Below are positions 10,230 through 23,200 of a stretch of DNA of 64,000 nt, piece by piece (positions within the stretch are counted from its first letter, which is position 1; every line of letters starts with the position of its first letter). The DNA is from Gongronella butleri (taxonomy: Eukaryota > Mucoromycota > Mucoromycetes > Mucorales > Cunninghamellaceae). The stretch covers positions 34,074 through 98,073 of the forward strand of contig JAIWZP010000081.1 of the NCBI GenBank assembly GCA_025201375.1, given 5' to 3'. Below the pieces are notes generated by a model that worked only from the letters and a program-made list of their open reading frames with translations, ran no database searches and was not told the origin of the DNA. The position numbers and the translations under genes were made by a program.

Positions 10230-11100
10230 AGCAGCATTGCGGTCACTAAATGGATCGAAATCACGGTTTTCAATAAAAAAGTTGAATTTTTTAAGGGGCA
10301 CAGTCGAGGATTTGAAAATACAGTAGTGAAGTTTCACGCCGGGAGCCTTCGATTGCCGCACCATTCAATCAGATGGTAAAATATTGGTATTTACAGATAA
10401 AAATGCAATTAAAACTTGGGTTTCAGTGACTCGTTTTCGCGCAAATGCATTTTACTCTGTTTGAGGCGCTAAAGACCATATCATATTGACGAAAGTTGAC
10501 TGCAGAGTCTGGAAATGAGGATCAGAGAAAGAGCACGGCTGGGCGCGTTCTTGGCTACGGCGATCTGTGGAAAATAATAAGTTTCGGCAGAGCAGAAGCA
10601 AAAAAACAAAAACAGGCTTTGCATTGGACGCGTGAGAAAGCGCGTCAAACGCCGAGTCACGCGCGCCTGTTCCTAATCAAATTCATGCACCTGGAGTGTC
10701 TGGTGCTAGCAGATGCGTCGGCGCGCGTCTGTGGTGCGTTGCATTTGAGCAATAAGCCTGCAAAGTAAAATCTACAGTAAAATTGCTGATTGCTCGTTTT
10801 TTACTTGAGAATTTCTCCCTTGTGTAGGATTCTTTTGTGGCTACGCCTTGCCCTTGTCCTTGTGGGTAGGACTGGTGCAATTCTGGCGATTCATCTTGTT
10901 GATTTTGGTTTGTGAGCATGCTCACGACTGATTTTGCATTCCATGCGTAACGGTCTTGTGACAGCTGCAAAGCGCCCCAATGGGGGGCTTTATTTTAACA
11001 CAATAAAACGCGTTTGGGCTCTTGGGGCGCGTCATTGTCAATTTAAATCCTTGATTCGCCGATAAAAGATGCTTTATGATTAGGGCGAGCTGCATAAACT
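10230..11100 (+). repeat. Diverged copy of the F-box-flanking repeat
   Basis: Weaker match, in the same orientation as 2460-3860: the 'cacagtcgagga', 'ataaaaatgca' and 'tgcacctggagtgtc' words occur in the same order. The near-palindromic GACGCGTGAGAAAGCGCGTC lies near 10628. Many indels. No protein-coding signal. Confidence 0.6.
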
Positions 11101-11210
11101 GCTCCAAAGGCCTCAAAATTTGTATTGACACAGTGGAGCATGATTGCTCAGTCTTTCGTTTGCGCTTTTATTGAGTTAAAATATTTAAAAGTCATGGAAT
11201 ATTGCGCTTC

Positions 11211-13067
11211 TTAGTATCGTGGTGTAAAATCGACATCAAGGTGGTGGGGTCCAATGACACCAAGGCCAAAGGCGACCATTTCCTTCTTGTGCTTGGAGTC
11301 GGCAGGCAATTGCCACGAAAATTTGCGGAGAAGCATGGCAAGCACGATGAGCTGCTCAGTCATTGACATTTGCGTGCCGATACATTGGTGCCCACCAAAG
11401 CCAAATGGAACGTACGCCACACCGTCGTCGTGAAGGATGCTGGTGCCGGGCACCTTTGCAAATCGCTCGGGCATGAACACGTCCGGCTTTTCAAAATAGC
11501 TTGGATCGCGGTGCAATGCCATCAAATTGAGCTCCACGGGCGTGTTTTTGGGAATGACGTACTCGTTCAAGGGCACATCCACCGCCGATCGCCGAGGAAG
11601 CACCGATGTTGCGGGGCCATGCATGCGCAGCGACTGGCCGTTTCCAAAAAAAAAAAAAAAAAAAAGCATGTCAGGGCCTGTTTTTGTATTAAAACGCGTC
11701 CATCCACGCTCAGATGCCATTTGAATTACCTCCTTGATCACCAAGTTTAGGTATGTCAACTCTTTGACTTGCTGTGGCGTCGGCGTGATGTCCTGTGGAG
11801 CATCTCCAAGGACGCGAATTGCCTCCTCACGTGCCTTTTCTTGCACATCCTTGTTTTTAAAGAAAAAAAACAAAAATGTCAATTTTTTGCCTTATTTTCT
11901 CCCGCATTCCTACCTTGTGGACAGCAAGGGACCAAATCACCGACGACAGAGATGCCGCAGTAGTGTCATGACCCTAATTACAAGAAAAGAATGAACGTGT
12001 CAGCGAAAAATCGTACATGATGGCATCATGGCCATTGACGCACGGCAAAAAAGAAGCCCAAGAGATTGGCCTGCAAGCAAAAATAAAAAGAGAGAAAGAA
12101 ATTGCGTCAGTTAGCTTGCAGAGTGTGTGCCAAAGATGCGTTTACAATGAGCTCGTCGGTGGTGAGATGCACGTCTTGCGACTCATCCTGCAATTGCGCG
12201 TGCAGCATCATGGAAAGCAGATCTTTGCAATGCACGTCGTTGTTTCCTTGCTCGATCTGAGTGGTGATCACGGCGCGGCGCTCATTCACAAGTGCCTCCA
12301 ACATGGCAGTCAAGCGATCCAGTGCATCATGCTGCTGCTGGCGCCCAGGGAACATCCATCGCAGCCACTTGTAGTCCAACACGTCGAATATCATGAACAA
12401 CGGGTTCTCGATGCCGGCCTTGATATGTCCGTATGTCGCGACCCACTCGCTGTCAGGCTCACAAATCGCATTGAAATCGAAATCTACTCAAATGTAAAAT
12501 ATAAAAATAAAATGGAATTGACGCGTCAGCGCGTGTCGGTGCCTTGCCCCGCTTGTTGTGCGACGTTACCCATGGCTGCCAGCCCGAGGCCATCGATCGT
12601 GAGGCGTTCCATCATCTCGCCCACGGGTACCGAGCCCTGAACACGCGACATGACTGAAATGAGCTTCACGGTGAGATCGCCAAAGAGCTGCACAGGGACT
12701 TCCCCCTTGAACGCAGCCACTGTTGCCTAGAAATGGATCAATTGCCATGACGGTGAGCTTAAGATGACGTCATTTTCCTTCTTTTTTGAACTTGCCTTGC
12801 GGAAACGTCTCCACTCGTGGCCTTCGGTATTGCCAAGATTGGGTTTGCCAAGGAATCGCCCGATCAGGGATTCACCGTGGCCAAATAGCCCCTGGTCCTT
12901 GGGCACCCAGTCTGTCGTGTGAAAAAAAAAAAAAAAAAATGAGCAGCGCTGAAGCTTTTCTTCTTTGCAGCCGGTGGCTCACTCACCAGGGTGCGACAAG
13001 ATTGTCTTGATGTGCCGAGGATTTGAAGTGGCCACGGCCCAGGTAGGAGGAAATGGCACCTTGAGGT

Positions 13068-13101
<34 letters not shown>

Positions 13102-13429
13102 CACGCGAATTAGTCGTCAAATGAACAAGGCGTCTGGTGAAATTCATTTTTACTAAGTAGGTGCCGTCGGCCTTATTGAGCAGTGGGGTAATACATTGTC
13201 GCTGAAATTCGTAATGGCTGTCGCCGCGCAACAGGCTAGCAATCAAACGCGTGTACGTGATGCGGGGCAAGTGGCGGATTGACCGCGGTGGGACCACAAT
13301 TGACCGGATCTTGTACGCGACCCACGCAGCCACGGCCAGGCAAGCAAGCCGTATCAGACGCTTGCGGTCATTTGTCAGGGGCAAAATGTATCCCTGTATC
13401 ATTGGCAAAATCTGCATTGTGCGTTCCAT
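11211..13429 (-). CDS. Cytochrome P450 monooxygenase
   Basis: Nine exons: 13154-13429, 12987-13059, 12796-12911, 12570-12726, 12146-12483, 12044-12070, 11914-11973, 11730-11849, 11211-11633. Together they make 1590 nt (529 residues). An N-terminal membrane anchor (LIRLACLAVAAWVAYKI, ~residues 22-38) points to the ER. Hallmarks: helix-C WRRFRK, I-helix AGHDTT, ExxR as ESLR (split by an intron), and heme-binding FGFGGHQCIG with Cys473 as thiolate ligand. It would hydroxylate a small lipophilic substrate using a P450 reductase; family and substrate cannot be told by eye. Odd points: a GC-AG intron (12727-12795, donor AG|GCAAGT) and a 27-nt exon that completes the I-helix motif. All key residues are intact. 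Confidence 0.93.
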
Positions 13430-14871
13430 TGCTTTATATTTTGCTGTTGTTTTTTGTTGTTGCGTGTGTGTTGAAAAAAAAAAAAAAAGGAATAAAAGAG
13501 CAATGAAGTTGTTCATTTTATATTTCCTGTTTTTGACGACGTGGCCAGCTCGTGGTTTGTGTAACCTTTTGAGCGCCATTGTGCAACGACCGTGCATCCC
13601 CGCAGGAAGACCGCCTTGCCCCGCACAGAACAGCTGGAAAAACCAGGAAATGACACCCTTGACAGCCGAAATACCTCATCCGAGGACTCGGTGCGCAGCA
13701 ACAGATCTGTGTCAGGTGCAAATGCTGCGATAACTCTGAAATAAAATTAAATCAAGCTGCAAAGAGCGGCTCAGAAGAAGCGAGAACGCATTGGCAAACT
13801 CGCCACAAGATGAATTAGCCGAACTCGCTCCGTTTAATTATTTTAGCCTTGCCGTAAATCGCGTTTTTTTTTTTTTTGAAAGATGACAGAACTTTAATTG
13901 AGCCTTGTTGTCTGTTTCTGGCTCCGGTTCTGGTTTTTTTTTTTTTTTTGTTGCTGAAACATTGAAAAGCCTGTGAACTGTGATAGTTGCGCGTACTGTA
14001 GAGCAGAGTGATGTCCAGCGCTCGCGGATGCGATCGTAAAAAGGCGCGAAAAAATTGCTTGGCTGCGATTTAAGACTCAAAAAACGTGATTACCTCAATT
14101 GCCACCTAATCAAACTTCATCTTTACAGTATTGTAGAGCGCACAATTGACATGACCTTATGGCTACTGTACCTAATGTAGTGAAATTGCTGCTGCATATC
14201 ATAGAATTTCAAAGACTATGTCACTATGATACTGTATGTATGACACAATGCGCAAACTTTTGAAGGCACCAGTTCGAGATTTATCTCGTTATCATGGGGG
14301 TATCATATAGTAATCCGACCACTGTCAAAGTTGGACCAGTTGTCGCTCGTAGATACTGCATGAAGTATGATATTACGAACACTGTATGATACCAATTTTA
14401 AGATTCAAAAAAAACAAATCCATGAAGAATTTTATGATAATTGTCACGATCCAATTTGTGAGCATTGTCCACAACTCTTTTTTTTTTCTTGCTCCCTTTC
14501 GTTCCTTTTTGTTTCCAGTCCTTCTTTTTTCCTTTGGCCGCCGCCCAATTCCAACACCGTCATCTGGCCATGGCTCGTGGCTTTCAAACGCACTCTCTCA
14601 CAAGTCTGTAGCTGCTCTCCCCATCGAGCAATGGCCGATCTTCTCCTTTGCCCCGCTTTTTCTCCTTTTGCTGCGCCGCTGGAATCTCGACCTGTCTGTG
14701 CGCCAAGGCTGCAGACCAATTGGCCTTGTCGCACATAAAAGACCCACCACTTTCCTTTTCCCCTTTTTTTTTCTTTTTTTTCTTTACCCTTTCAACACCG
14801 TTTCCCCTTTACTGAACCCCCCCCCCTCTTGTCAGTACAATAAAACACCCTCGTTTGTATTCAATATCAAG
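13430..14871. other. Intergenic; TATGATA/TACTGTA-rich; no gene seen
   Basis: Apart from a pyrimidine-rich stretch at 14470-14830 leading into a small frame, I see no gene. From about 14100 the short words TATGATA, TACTGTA and their complements recur (for instance near 14125, 14230, 14305, 14385). T-runs at 13865 and 13936 are typical of the background. Confidence 0.5.
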
Positions 14872-15078
14872 ATGCGTCCGACCAACAAGAGAAGAATCCA
14901 CGAGCGCCCTGCTCGCCATATCCGTGGCGCCGCGAAACGGCTCGTTGCTAAGCGGGCCGTCGACGTGGCCCGTCGCCGCCCCACTATGCGCTCTGTCCTT
15001 GCGCCCGAGACACTGGCCCGTTGGGCCCCACCAGCACCACAAGAGGACGGTCCAGCAGAGGATCGTCACAATAATTGA
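14872..15078 (+). CDS. Small basic hypothetical protein (uncertain)
   Basis: A 68-residue frame starting MRPTNKRRIHERPARH, rich in Arg and Lys in its first half and Pro/Glu/Asp-rich at the end. In favour: it is preceded by a long C/T-rich tract resembling the leaders of the accepted genes, with the ATG placed right after it. Against: short, no recognised domain, and no clear poly(A) signal immediately downstream. It could equally be a chance frame. Confidence 0.3.
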   Translation: MRPTNKRRIHERPARHIRGAAKRLVAKRAVDVARRRPTMRSVLAPETLARWAPPAPQEDGPAEDRHNN

Positions 15079-15649
15079 TACCTTTTTTCATGTATGATAT
15101 GATACTGTACTCGATTTTGGTACTTACGTATACAGTATACTGTACCGGACGTACGTAAGCTCAATTTTTCTTTTTACTGTACCGGTGTTATAATGCTGAG
15201 ATACTTCCTACGAGGCCTGCACAATGTGTACCAAAGATGCGACGCGGCAAACGCGTTTATTTAGGCCATTGCAAGCCAAACAGCAAAGAGAGGGAACAAA
15301 AGAGCAAAAACAGAGACAGAGGGGCATTAAATAGCAAGAATGGGCCAAAAAGGGGAATGTGCAGAGGAAAAAGGAGCTACATGAGACAAAAAGGAGCAAA
15401 ACATTCCAGAACCACAACACCGGTACAGTAACACTTTTTAACCCGGCGTCAGCATTTTACAACTTGCACATTATTAATCACGTTACAGTAGGTACAGTAT
15501 CATAGAGATCGACGAGACAACACGAGAGTGGAGAGTCGTCTTTATGACCTCGCTTATTGCAGCGTCCGTGTTAAATAAATACGATATGATATGATACCAC
15601 CACCGTATGTAAAATGTTGATTTGAGGCAGCCGACAACGTTTTTCTCAA
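15079..15649. other. Intergenic with TACTGTA/TATGATA/CCGGTA palindromes
   Basis: Holds dense short palindromic words (around 15090-15200, 15420-15440, 15485-15505, 15580-15600), such as GTATACAGTATACTGTACCGG and GATATGATATGATAC. No gene was recognised; the 15237-15431 frame is Lys/Arg low complexity and I do not believe it. Confidence 0.45.
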
Positions 15650-16115
15650 CTTTACGCAGCTTGCTGTGCCTCCAGAATTTTTTTTACAGCCGACCTGCCC
15701 GCAGATGAAAAATGTAAAGCGGGATGAACAACAGGCCAGTGCTCAAGATGTGTCCGCTACGTAGATTTTTTTTGAAGCTGCAAATTCGACCAAAAGCATC
15801 AACTTATTGTCCAATTTGCATTTACTGTATTTCTCATCTGCCCGGTCGACCCTGCTTAAAATCAGTTACAGTACATACCGGTACATCGTGTTCAGCGCAA
15901 AATTTGCAACAAAAAAGCTTAAAACACCAAGGCGCTACGACCACTTTTTAAAAATTCAGGGGTCACACTTTTCAATCTCAGAAAATGCCAAATTTGGGAA
16001 ATGTCAAACTCCGAGTGATCAATGCATCCCAAACAGGTAATTCCGACAATTTGCTATTGGCTGACAAAATGACAGGTCGCCCCAACCGTAAGAAAAAGGT
16101 CCAAAGAGTGACGCA
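15650..16115 (+). repeat. ~460 bp dispersed repeat, copy 1
   Basis: Matches 40770-41225 in the same orientation. Shared landmarks in order are 'ccagaattttttttacag', 'ttgcaacaaaaaagcttaaa', 'ttcaggggtcac', 'cttttcaatctcagaaaa', 'ctccgagtgatcaatgcatc' and 'caggtaa'. The last ~250 bases are the best conserved. No coding potential was recognised. Confidence 0.75.
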
Positions 16116-17272
16116 TGAACGGCGATCGACTGAGAAAAGTGCCAACTTTGGTCAAGATTTTTTTTCAAAAACTTAAGGTTTGTCACTTCCAAATTAAGGT
16201 GCGTGGATGGGTTGCATGGAATTTTTTTGCAGTTTTTTTTTTTTGTTTTTTTATTTTGCACATTCTTGTGCGCTGAGTGAGATGCAGCCTGGTGAAATGA
16301 CCGATGCAAAAAGTCAAAACCCAAGGTAGCGCGCCGCAAGTCATCCCATTAGGTGCTTCGTCCCCTTGTTTGTTATTAAAACTGAAATAAAAAATTAAAA
16401 ATCATAGGTTTATTAGCTAGCTAGAAGACCGTTGTTGTCGAACAAATCGCGATCAAAATTTTTGATGAAAATGTGATTTTTCTCTGCGAGTTTTAGCCAT
16501 CCATCGATGAAACTGGTTTCATTCAATACAGTACTGTAGAGGTGCAAGAGGTGCCTTTGACACGTTAAAAGCACCGTGTGTTCCGTTGCCGAGAACATCG
16601 AGGTTGAAAATTAATGAAATGTTTGATTCATTTTGCAAGAGTAGAAAGTCAAGCATCGGGCCAACAAACATCCCAGAACTGACGCACGAGCAAGTCTGAT
16701 TCAAATAAATGCATTACATTGAAAGTTTCATTGTGATGGAAGAATAGTTTGAGGCGTCAGTGCTGAATTCATGAAAATGACAGAATTTTGGATACTGTAC
16801 GTACACCTTCACGTTAATTATTGACCAAGTGGCCTTTTGATTAATTTTCAGCGCCTTGTAAACCGACTTTGATAATAATATAGTATGATAATTTTGTGAG
16901 AAATAAACAATTTTAAAATTGGCGTGAATTTTGGACTTTTGTATGATACACGATCACAGGTTCACAGCTGCAAAAAAAAAAAAAAATCGAATGGATTGCT
17001 TGGCAATGAAATGACATGCACATATAGAACAATTTTAGCGAAAAATATTGATACAAAATTGAGCAATGTGGAAACGGATTATGATATGATAAGACGTCGC
17101 TGAAAGAATTGCGATCAATTTACTGCTTGTGCCTGGATAGTTGCATATTTGTCACTGAAAAAAGGGGACGCAAGCGGTGCTTGAAGTTGATAAGGCCGGT
17201 TTGACGGAGCGCCCTATTTTTGCCTTTCTTCTCTGTCCCTTTTTTTTCTTTTTTTACGCTGTTTTTGCTTTG
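16116..17272. other. Intergenic; no gene seen
   Basis: AT-rich with A/T runs (near 16230 and 16970) and scattered TACTGTA/TATGATA words (16530, 16795, 16880, 17080). The last ~80 bases are T-rich and form the leader of the next gene. Confidence 0.45.
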
Positions 17273-19997
17273 ATGGCGCGACGACCCTACCTGTTGCTAG
17301 GTGCCTTGTCGTTTTTGCATCTCTGGCTGCTTACACTAGCTGACGAGCATTCACACAAGGTAAGGCACGTGTGTGTGGTCTTGTTTCTTTTGTTCATTTT
17401 CTCTTTTTTTTATTTTTTCACTCACGACGCGCTTTTTTTCGGCTTGTCAGTATGGCAAAGGCGACGAAGTGGTGATTTGGATGAACACCATTGGGCCTTT
17501 ATACAACAGACAAGAAACATACCCATACTTCCAGCTGCCATTCTGTTATGGCGACACACCGTTGCAGCACCATCACGAAACGCTGGGTGAGGCGCTCCTT
17601 GGCATGGATTTGATTAATTCTGGCATCCCGGTGAAGTTCCTCGGTAAGCGTCGCGCTATGTTTTACCTCTAATGACCTGTCTTCCTGGTCTCAATTGCCT
17701 TGGAGGCATCCAATTGGCCATTTTGCGCGTGTTTTGGGCAGAAACGCGGCGCGCGTCGTATATCCAACAGTCTATTTACCCCCTTTTTTTAATCCAGAGG
17801 ACGTGGAGCACAAGCCATACTGTCAGCGCATCTTGCGGCACGACGACATTGAGATGTTTAGATACGCAGTCGGGTCGCAATACTGGTACGACATGTTCAT
17901 CGGTAAGCCTCTGTCTTAGCCCACTATCGTGCTCAGCTAACACCGCCACAAAATAATTCTCTTTGTTTTTTTAAAAAGATGATTTGCCTGTGGGTGGTTT
18001 CATCGGCATGGTGGAAAACGCCAATGACGCCAAAAACGCCCAATATCACTTGTTTACACACAAATCATTTATCTTCGAATACAATCATGATCGGGTAAGC
18101 GTGTCAGGACGAGCTATGCAGAAATTGGCAAATTTAGCAATGGATGGACTAGTGCCAGGAGTTTGATTTGCATATATTTTTTATTTCTGCACGGGTAGAT
18201 CATTGGTGTGACACTGGAGGATGCAAAGCAAAGCCCGGCAACCATAAGACTGGATCACAAGCAGCCCACAACGGCAGTGACTTTTACCTATTCTGTAACG
18301 TGGCGTGCCACAAGCGACTCGTTTGACGATCGTTTCACGCGCTTGCTCGAATCCGACTTCTTCGAGCACCAAGTCCATTGGCTGTCGATCTGCAGCTCCT
18401 TTGTCATGGTGCTCTTTTTGCTCGGCCTTGTCTCGACCATCTTGCTGCGCACCTTGCGCAACGATTTTGCCCGCTATGATCGCGAACACGCGCTTGCCGA
18501 CTTTGTAAGCTTATTTTTTTTCGCTCTCTGCGGCCAAATACATACGCAATGTCACACTTGTGGTGTGAATGATTCGGGATAACTCGTCTTGCTAACCATT
18601 CTTGCTTTTTTTTCTGTTGTCTTTTTTCTTTTTTTTTTTGCCAGGACCGCGATTTTGGGGATGATTGGGGCTGGAAGCAAGTGCACGCCGACGTTTTCCG
18701 TCGGCCTGACCAATTGATGCTCTTGTCGTCGTGTCTGGGCAGTGGAGCGCAATTGACCATCCTTGCTGCCGTGGTGATCATCTTTACGATGCTGGGCGAC
18801 TTGTACGTGGAGCGCGCAACGATCCTGACCGCCACCATATTTTTGTATGCAGTCACATCGGCAGTGTCTGGCTACACTAGCGCGCGCTACTACTCGTACT
18901 ATGGAGGTAACAGGGATGAAAATGCGCAAAAGACGCGTCATTCACTCGTTTTATGATAATTCATTTTAGGCAAGGATTGGGTGCGCAATGTGCTTTTGAC
19001 GGGTTGCTTGTGGCCGGGGATCCTCTTTTGTATTGGCGGCTACGTGAATGTGATTGCCATCTTTTACTCAAGCTCCAAAGCGATTGCATTCCCCATCATG
19101 GTGCGTTTTTAATTTGCGCAGAAACTGGACACAGCTGCTAATTGCACGAATTCTTAATGGTTTTATATTCTAGGTGGCTATGTTTGCCATTTGGCTGTTC
19201 CTGAGCTTCCCATTGACGCTTCTTGGCGCCATTATCGGGCGCAATTATGGCACACCGGCGGATTTTCCGTGTCATGTGCATGCAATTCCACGACCAATCC
19301 CGGAAAAGCCATGGTACCTTGAGCCGACGGCGCTTATTCTCATGGGCGGCTTGCTGCCATTCGCCGCCATCTTCATTGAGGTGTATTTTATTTTCACTTC
19401 TTTCTGGACTTACCGCATTTACTATGTGTACGGCTTTATGTTTCTGGTGTTTGTCATTCTTTTGCTCGTCTGCTCGTGCATTGCGCTCGTCATCACCTAT
19501 TTCTTGCTCAATTCAGAGGATCATCGATGGTAAAAGCAAGAAACGAGGCGGAGAAAATGAATTCATGACGCGACGCGTGGATAAAAATGGTGATTGCGGC
19601 GCATGAATCTCATTTTTTTATTATTTTGAAAGGCATTGGGTCAGCTTTTGGACGTGTGCCTCGACGGCAGGTTACGTCTATGTGTACGCCATTTATTATT
19701 ACTTGATGAAGACAAAGTAAGAAAAGGTGGCGATGGTGGGCTGGATCATCTTTTTTTTTTGACACGCGATCTTTTTTTTAAAGGATGACGGGGCTCTTCC
19801 AGACCAGTTTCTATTTCGGCTACTCGGCGTTGATGTGCATTGGTTTGGGTCTGATGCTGGGTAATAAAAACAACGAACCATTTAAGGGTGTGCATTGGCG
19901 CAAAACTCACTTTTTTCTTTGTTTTGTAGGTTTCATCGGCTACACGTCATCCACATTGTTTGTGCGCACGATTTACCGCAATGTAAAAGTCGATTGA
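17273..19997 (+). CDS. Transmembrane 9 superfamily (EMP70) protein
   Basis: Eleven exons: 17273-17359, 17451-17643, 17798-17902, 17979-18094, 18199-18504, 18645-18906, 18970-19100, 19174-19529, 19633-19716, 19784-19860, 19930-19997. They give 594 residues, usual for the family. A signal peptide ([17 protein letters not shown]) is followed by a lumenal domain with [18 protein letters not shown] and LGEALLG, then about nine membrane segments with family motifs YSVTW, IHW-like [45 protein letters not shown] and YYVYGF. The C-terminal KVD fits the KXD/E signal that retains TM9 proteins in the Golgi. Known family roles are endosome/Golgi sorting of membrane proteins, adhesion and metal homeostasis. 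First of three tandem plus-strand genes; UBA1 starts 257 bases downstream. Confidence 0.95.
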
Positions 19998-20254
19998 GTC
20001 ATTTGAAAAATAAAAGACTAGCATTCCCCACCATTGGCGAGCAGAAAAAGCAGAAAATCGCGTCATGCATGGTTAGCTCCATGTCTGACAAATCCAAGCA
20101 TTCTGTGCGACGCCTCGTTGGCGCGGCGGAGTTTTCAAATGGAAGGCGCTGGAGACAACTTTGCCACGCAAAACCAAATCGCCTCCTTCTTTTTTCCCTC
20201 TTTTTGTTCCACTTTTTTCTTATTTTATCGTTTTTTTTTTTACTGTTCTTTACA

Positions 20255-23200
20255 ATGTCGAATATGAATGTTGACAGCGACAACACTATTGACGAGGGTC
20301 TCTACTCTCGCCAACTGTAAGAATTGCCTTTGCGACGGAAAAAAGGTGGCGCGCTACGTGTACTGAGGAGGCGTTTTGCCCTTTTTTTTTTTTTTTGTAT
20401 TTTTGTTTAGGTACGTGCTTGGCCACGAAGCCATGCAGAAGATGAGCGTGGCACACGTGCTTATCATTGGTCTCAAGGGTCTTGGTGTGGAAATTGGTAA
20501 GACAGTCTTGCAAAAACAACGTGTTTTGGCTTATTTTCTCATTATTTTGTTCGTTTTTGCAGCCAAGAACGTCATCTTGGCGGGCGTCAAGAGTGTCACG
20601 TTGTATGATCCCGAGGCCGCGCAGCTCCATGACCTGTCCACTCAGGTACACTTGAGAAAAAAAACAAAGAAAGAAACAAAATAGAACAAAAAGCAATTGG
20701 CTGGTGTTGACGCCATTGTTGTTGCCGTAGTTTTACCTGACCACCGAGGACATTGGCAAGCCGCGTGCGCAGGTGTCGCAGCCGCGCCTTGCCGAGCTGA
20801 ACCAGTATGTGCCGGTGCACGTGCTTGAGGGCGATCTGACGGAAGAGGTGCTCAAGAATTACAAGGTGGTCGTTGCCACGGAATTGACGCTTTCCAAGCA
20901 ATTGGAAGTGTCCGACCTGTGCCACGCCAACAATATCCACTTCATCTCCACCGAGGTGCGCGGTCTGTTTGGCCGTGTCTTCAACGACTTTGGCAAGCAA
21001 TTCGAGGTCATTGACACCACGGGCGAGGAGCCGCTGCAAGGCATGATTGCTGCTATCACCAACGTAAGAAAAAAAGGATAAAAGAACGTGCGAACCCCAA
21101 TTTGCTCATTGCCTATCTTTAGGATGCCGAGGGTGTGGTCACTTGTTTGGATGAGACGCGCCACGGATTGGAAGACGGCGATCACGTCACTTTCACGGAG
21201 ATTCAAGGAATGACTGCGCTGAACGGCTGCGCGCCTCGCGAGGTCAAGGTGCTCGGTAAGCAACGAATGGACGCGCGTCGCAATCGCTTTTTTTTTAACT
21301 TTTCTTTTTTTTTTTTGGCTGCCCCATTGGCTTGATGATTAGGTCCCTACACGTTCAGCATTGGCGACACGAGCGGCTTGGAGGCGTATACGCGCGGTGG
21401 TCTGTTCCAGCAGGTGAAGATGCCCAAGAAGATCGATTTCCAATCGTTCCGCGCGTCGCTGAGCAAGCCGACGTATGTCGATTCGGACTTTGCCAAGTTT
21501 GACCGCCCCCTGCAGCTGCACGTCGGTTTCCAGGCGCTGCACGCGTTTGTCGAGGCCAATGGCCGCTACCCGCGCCCGCGCAATGACGAGGATGCCGACA
21601 AAGTGCTTGCTTTGACCAAGGATCTCGTCAAAACGCTTGCTGAACCAATCGACATTAGCGACAAGCTTATCAAGGAGCTCGCGTATCAGTCTGCCGGTGA
21701 GATCGCGCCCATGGTCGCCGTGAATGGTGGTCTTGTTGCCCAGGAAGTCTTGAAAGCTGTCAGTGGCAAATTCAATCCCATTTTCCAATACATGTACTTT
21801 GATGCCCTGGAGGCTCTGCCCGTCAATTCGACCTTGTCTGAGGCCTTGTGCGCTCCTGTAAGAAGCTGCAAGAAAAAAAAAGCTGAATTGGCGTAATGAA
21901 ATTGACAAATTTTGCTTTTTTTGACAGATTGGTTCGCGTTACGACGGTCAAATTGCCGTGTTTGGTCGCGAGTTCCAAGAAAAGATCGCCAACACCAGGG
22001 AATTCTTGGTCGGTGCCGGTGCCATTGGCTGTGAAATGCTGAAGAATTGGGCCTTGATGGGTCTTGGCTCCGGTCCCAATGGCAAGATCATCATCACCGA
22101 CATGGATACCATTGAAAAGAGCAACCTGAACCGCCAATTCCTCTTCCGTCCCGCGGACGTTGGTGTAAGTTCGCGCTTGGCAACTGGCCTGTTTGAGGTC
22201 GCCAATGGCTCACTTTTTTTTTTTCCGTTTTTCGTCTCTAGAAATTGAAATCCGAGTGCGCTGCTGCGGCTGTGTCCAAGATGAATCCTGATTTTGCCAA
22301 CAACATCGAGACGTACCAGGAGCGTGTCGGCCCCGAGACGGAAAACCTGTACAATGACGACTTTTTCGAGGCGCTTTCTGGCGTGACGAATGCATTGGAC
22401 AATGTCGAGGCGCGCAAGTACATGGACCGTCGCTGTGTGTATTTCCGCAAGCCGCTCCTCGAGTCCGGCACCCTCGGCACCAAGGGCAACACGCAGGTGG
22501 TCTTGCCGTATCTCACCGAGTCGTACTCGTCGTCGCAGGATCCCCCTGAGAAGGCCATTCCCATCTGTACACTCAAGAACTTCCCCAATGCTATTGAGCA
22601 CACGATCCAGGTAAAACGCAGCGAGACGCGTCGCGCTTTGCATATCGCGTCGACATGGTCGCTCAATTTTTCTTATTTTATTTATTTATTCTCCAGTGGG
22701 CGCGCGATCTGTTTGAGGGCTATTTCAAGCAGCCTGCGGACAATGTGAACATGTATTTGACGCAGCCCAACTTTGTCGAGTCCGTGCAAAAGCAGGGCGG
22801 CAGTCAAAAGGAGACGATTGAGTCTGTTTACAACTTTTTGGTTGCCGAGAAGCCGCTTTCCTTTGAAGACTGCGTCGCCTGGGCGCGCAACAAGTTTGAG
22901 GAAGTGTACAGCAACAATATCCGTCAACTGCTGTTCAATTTCCCCAAGGATTCGGTAATGGATGGCGCGCTTTGCATTGTCTGTGTCATGCCCGCTGACT
23001 CCTTTCTCTCTTTTTTTTCTTCTTTTTTTGCAGGTCACGAACTCTGGCACGCCTTTCTGGTCAGGACCCAAGCGCGCTCCTGAGCCCTTGGTGTTTGATG
23101 ATAAGAATGCGACGCACATGGACTTTGTCGTCTATGGCGCCAACTTGCACGCGTTCAACTATGGCCTCACGGGCACCACCGACGTTGATGCTATTCGCAA

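Noticed and set aside
11370..11750. 126-residue plus-strand frame over the P450
   Set aside because: Antisense shadow of a gene whose splicing and motifs are clear on the minus strand.
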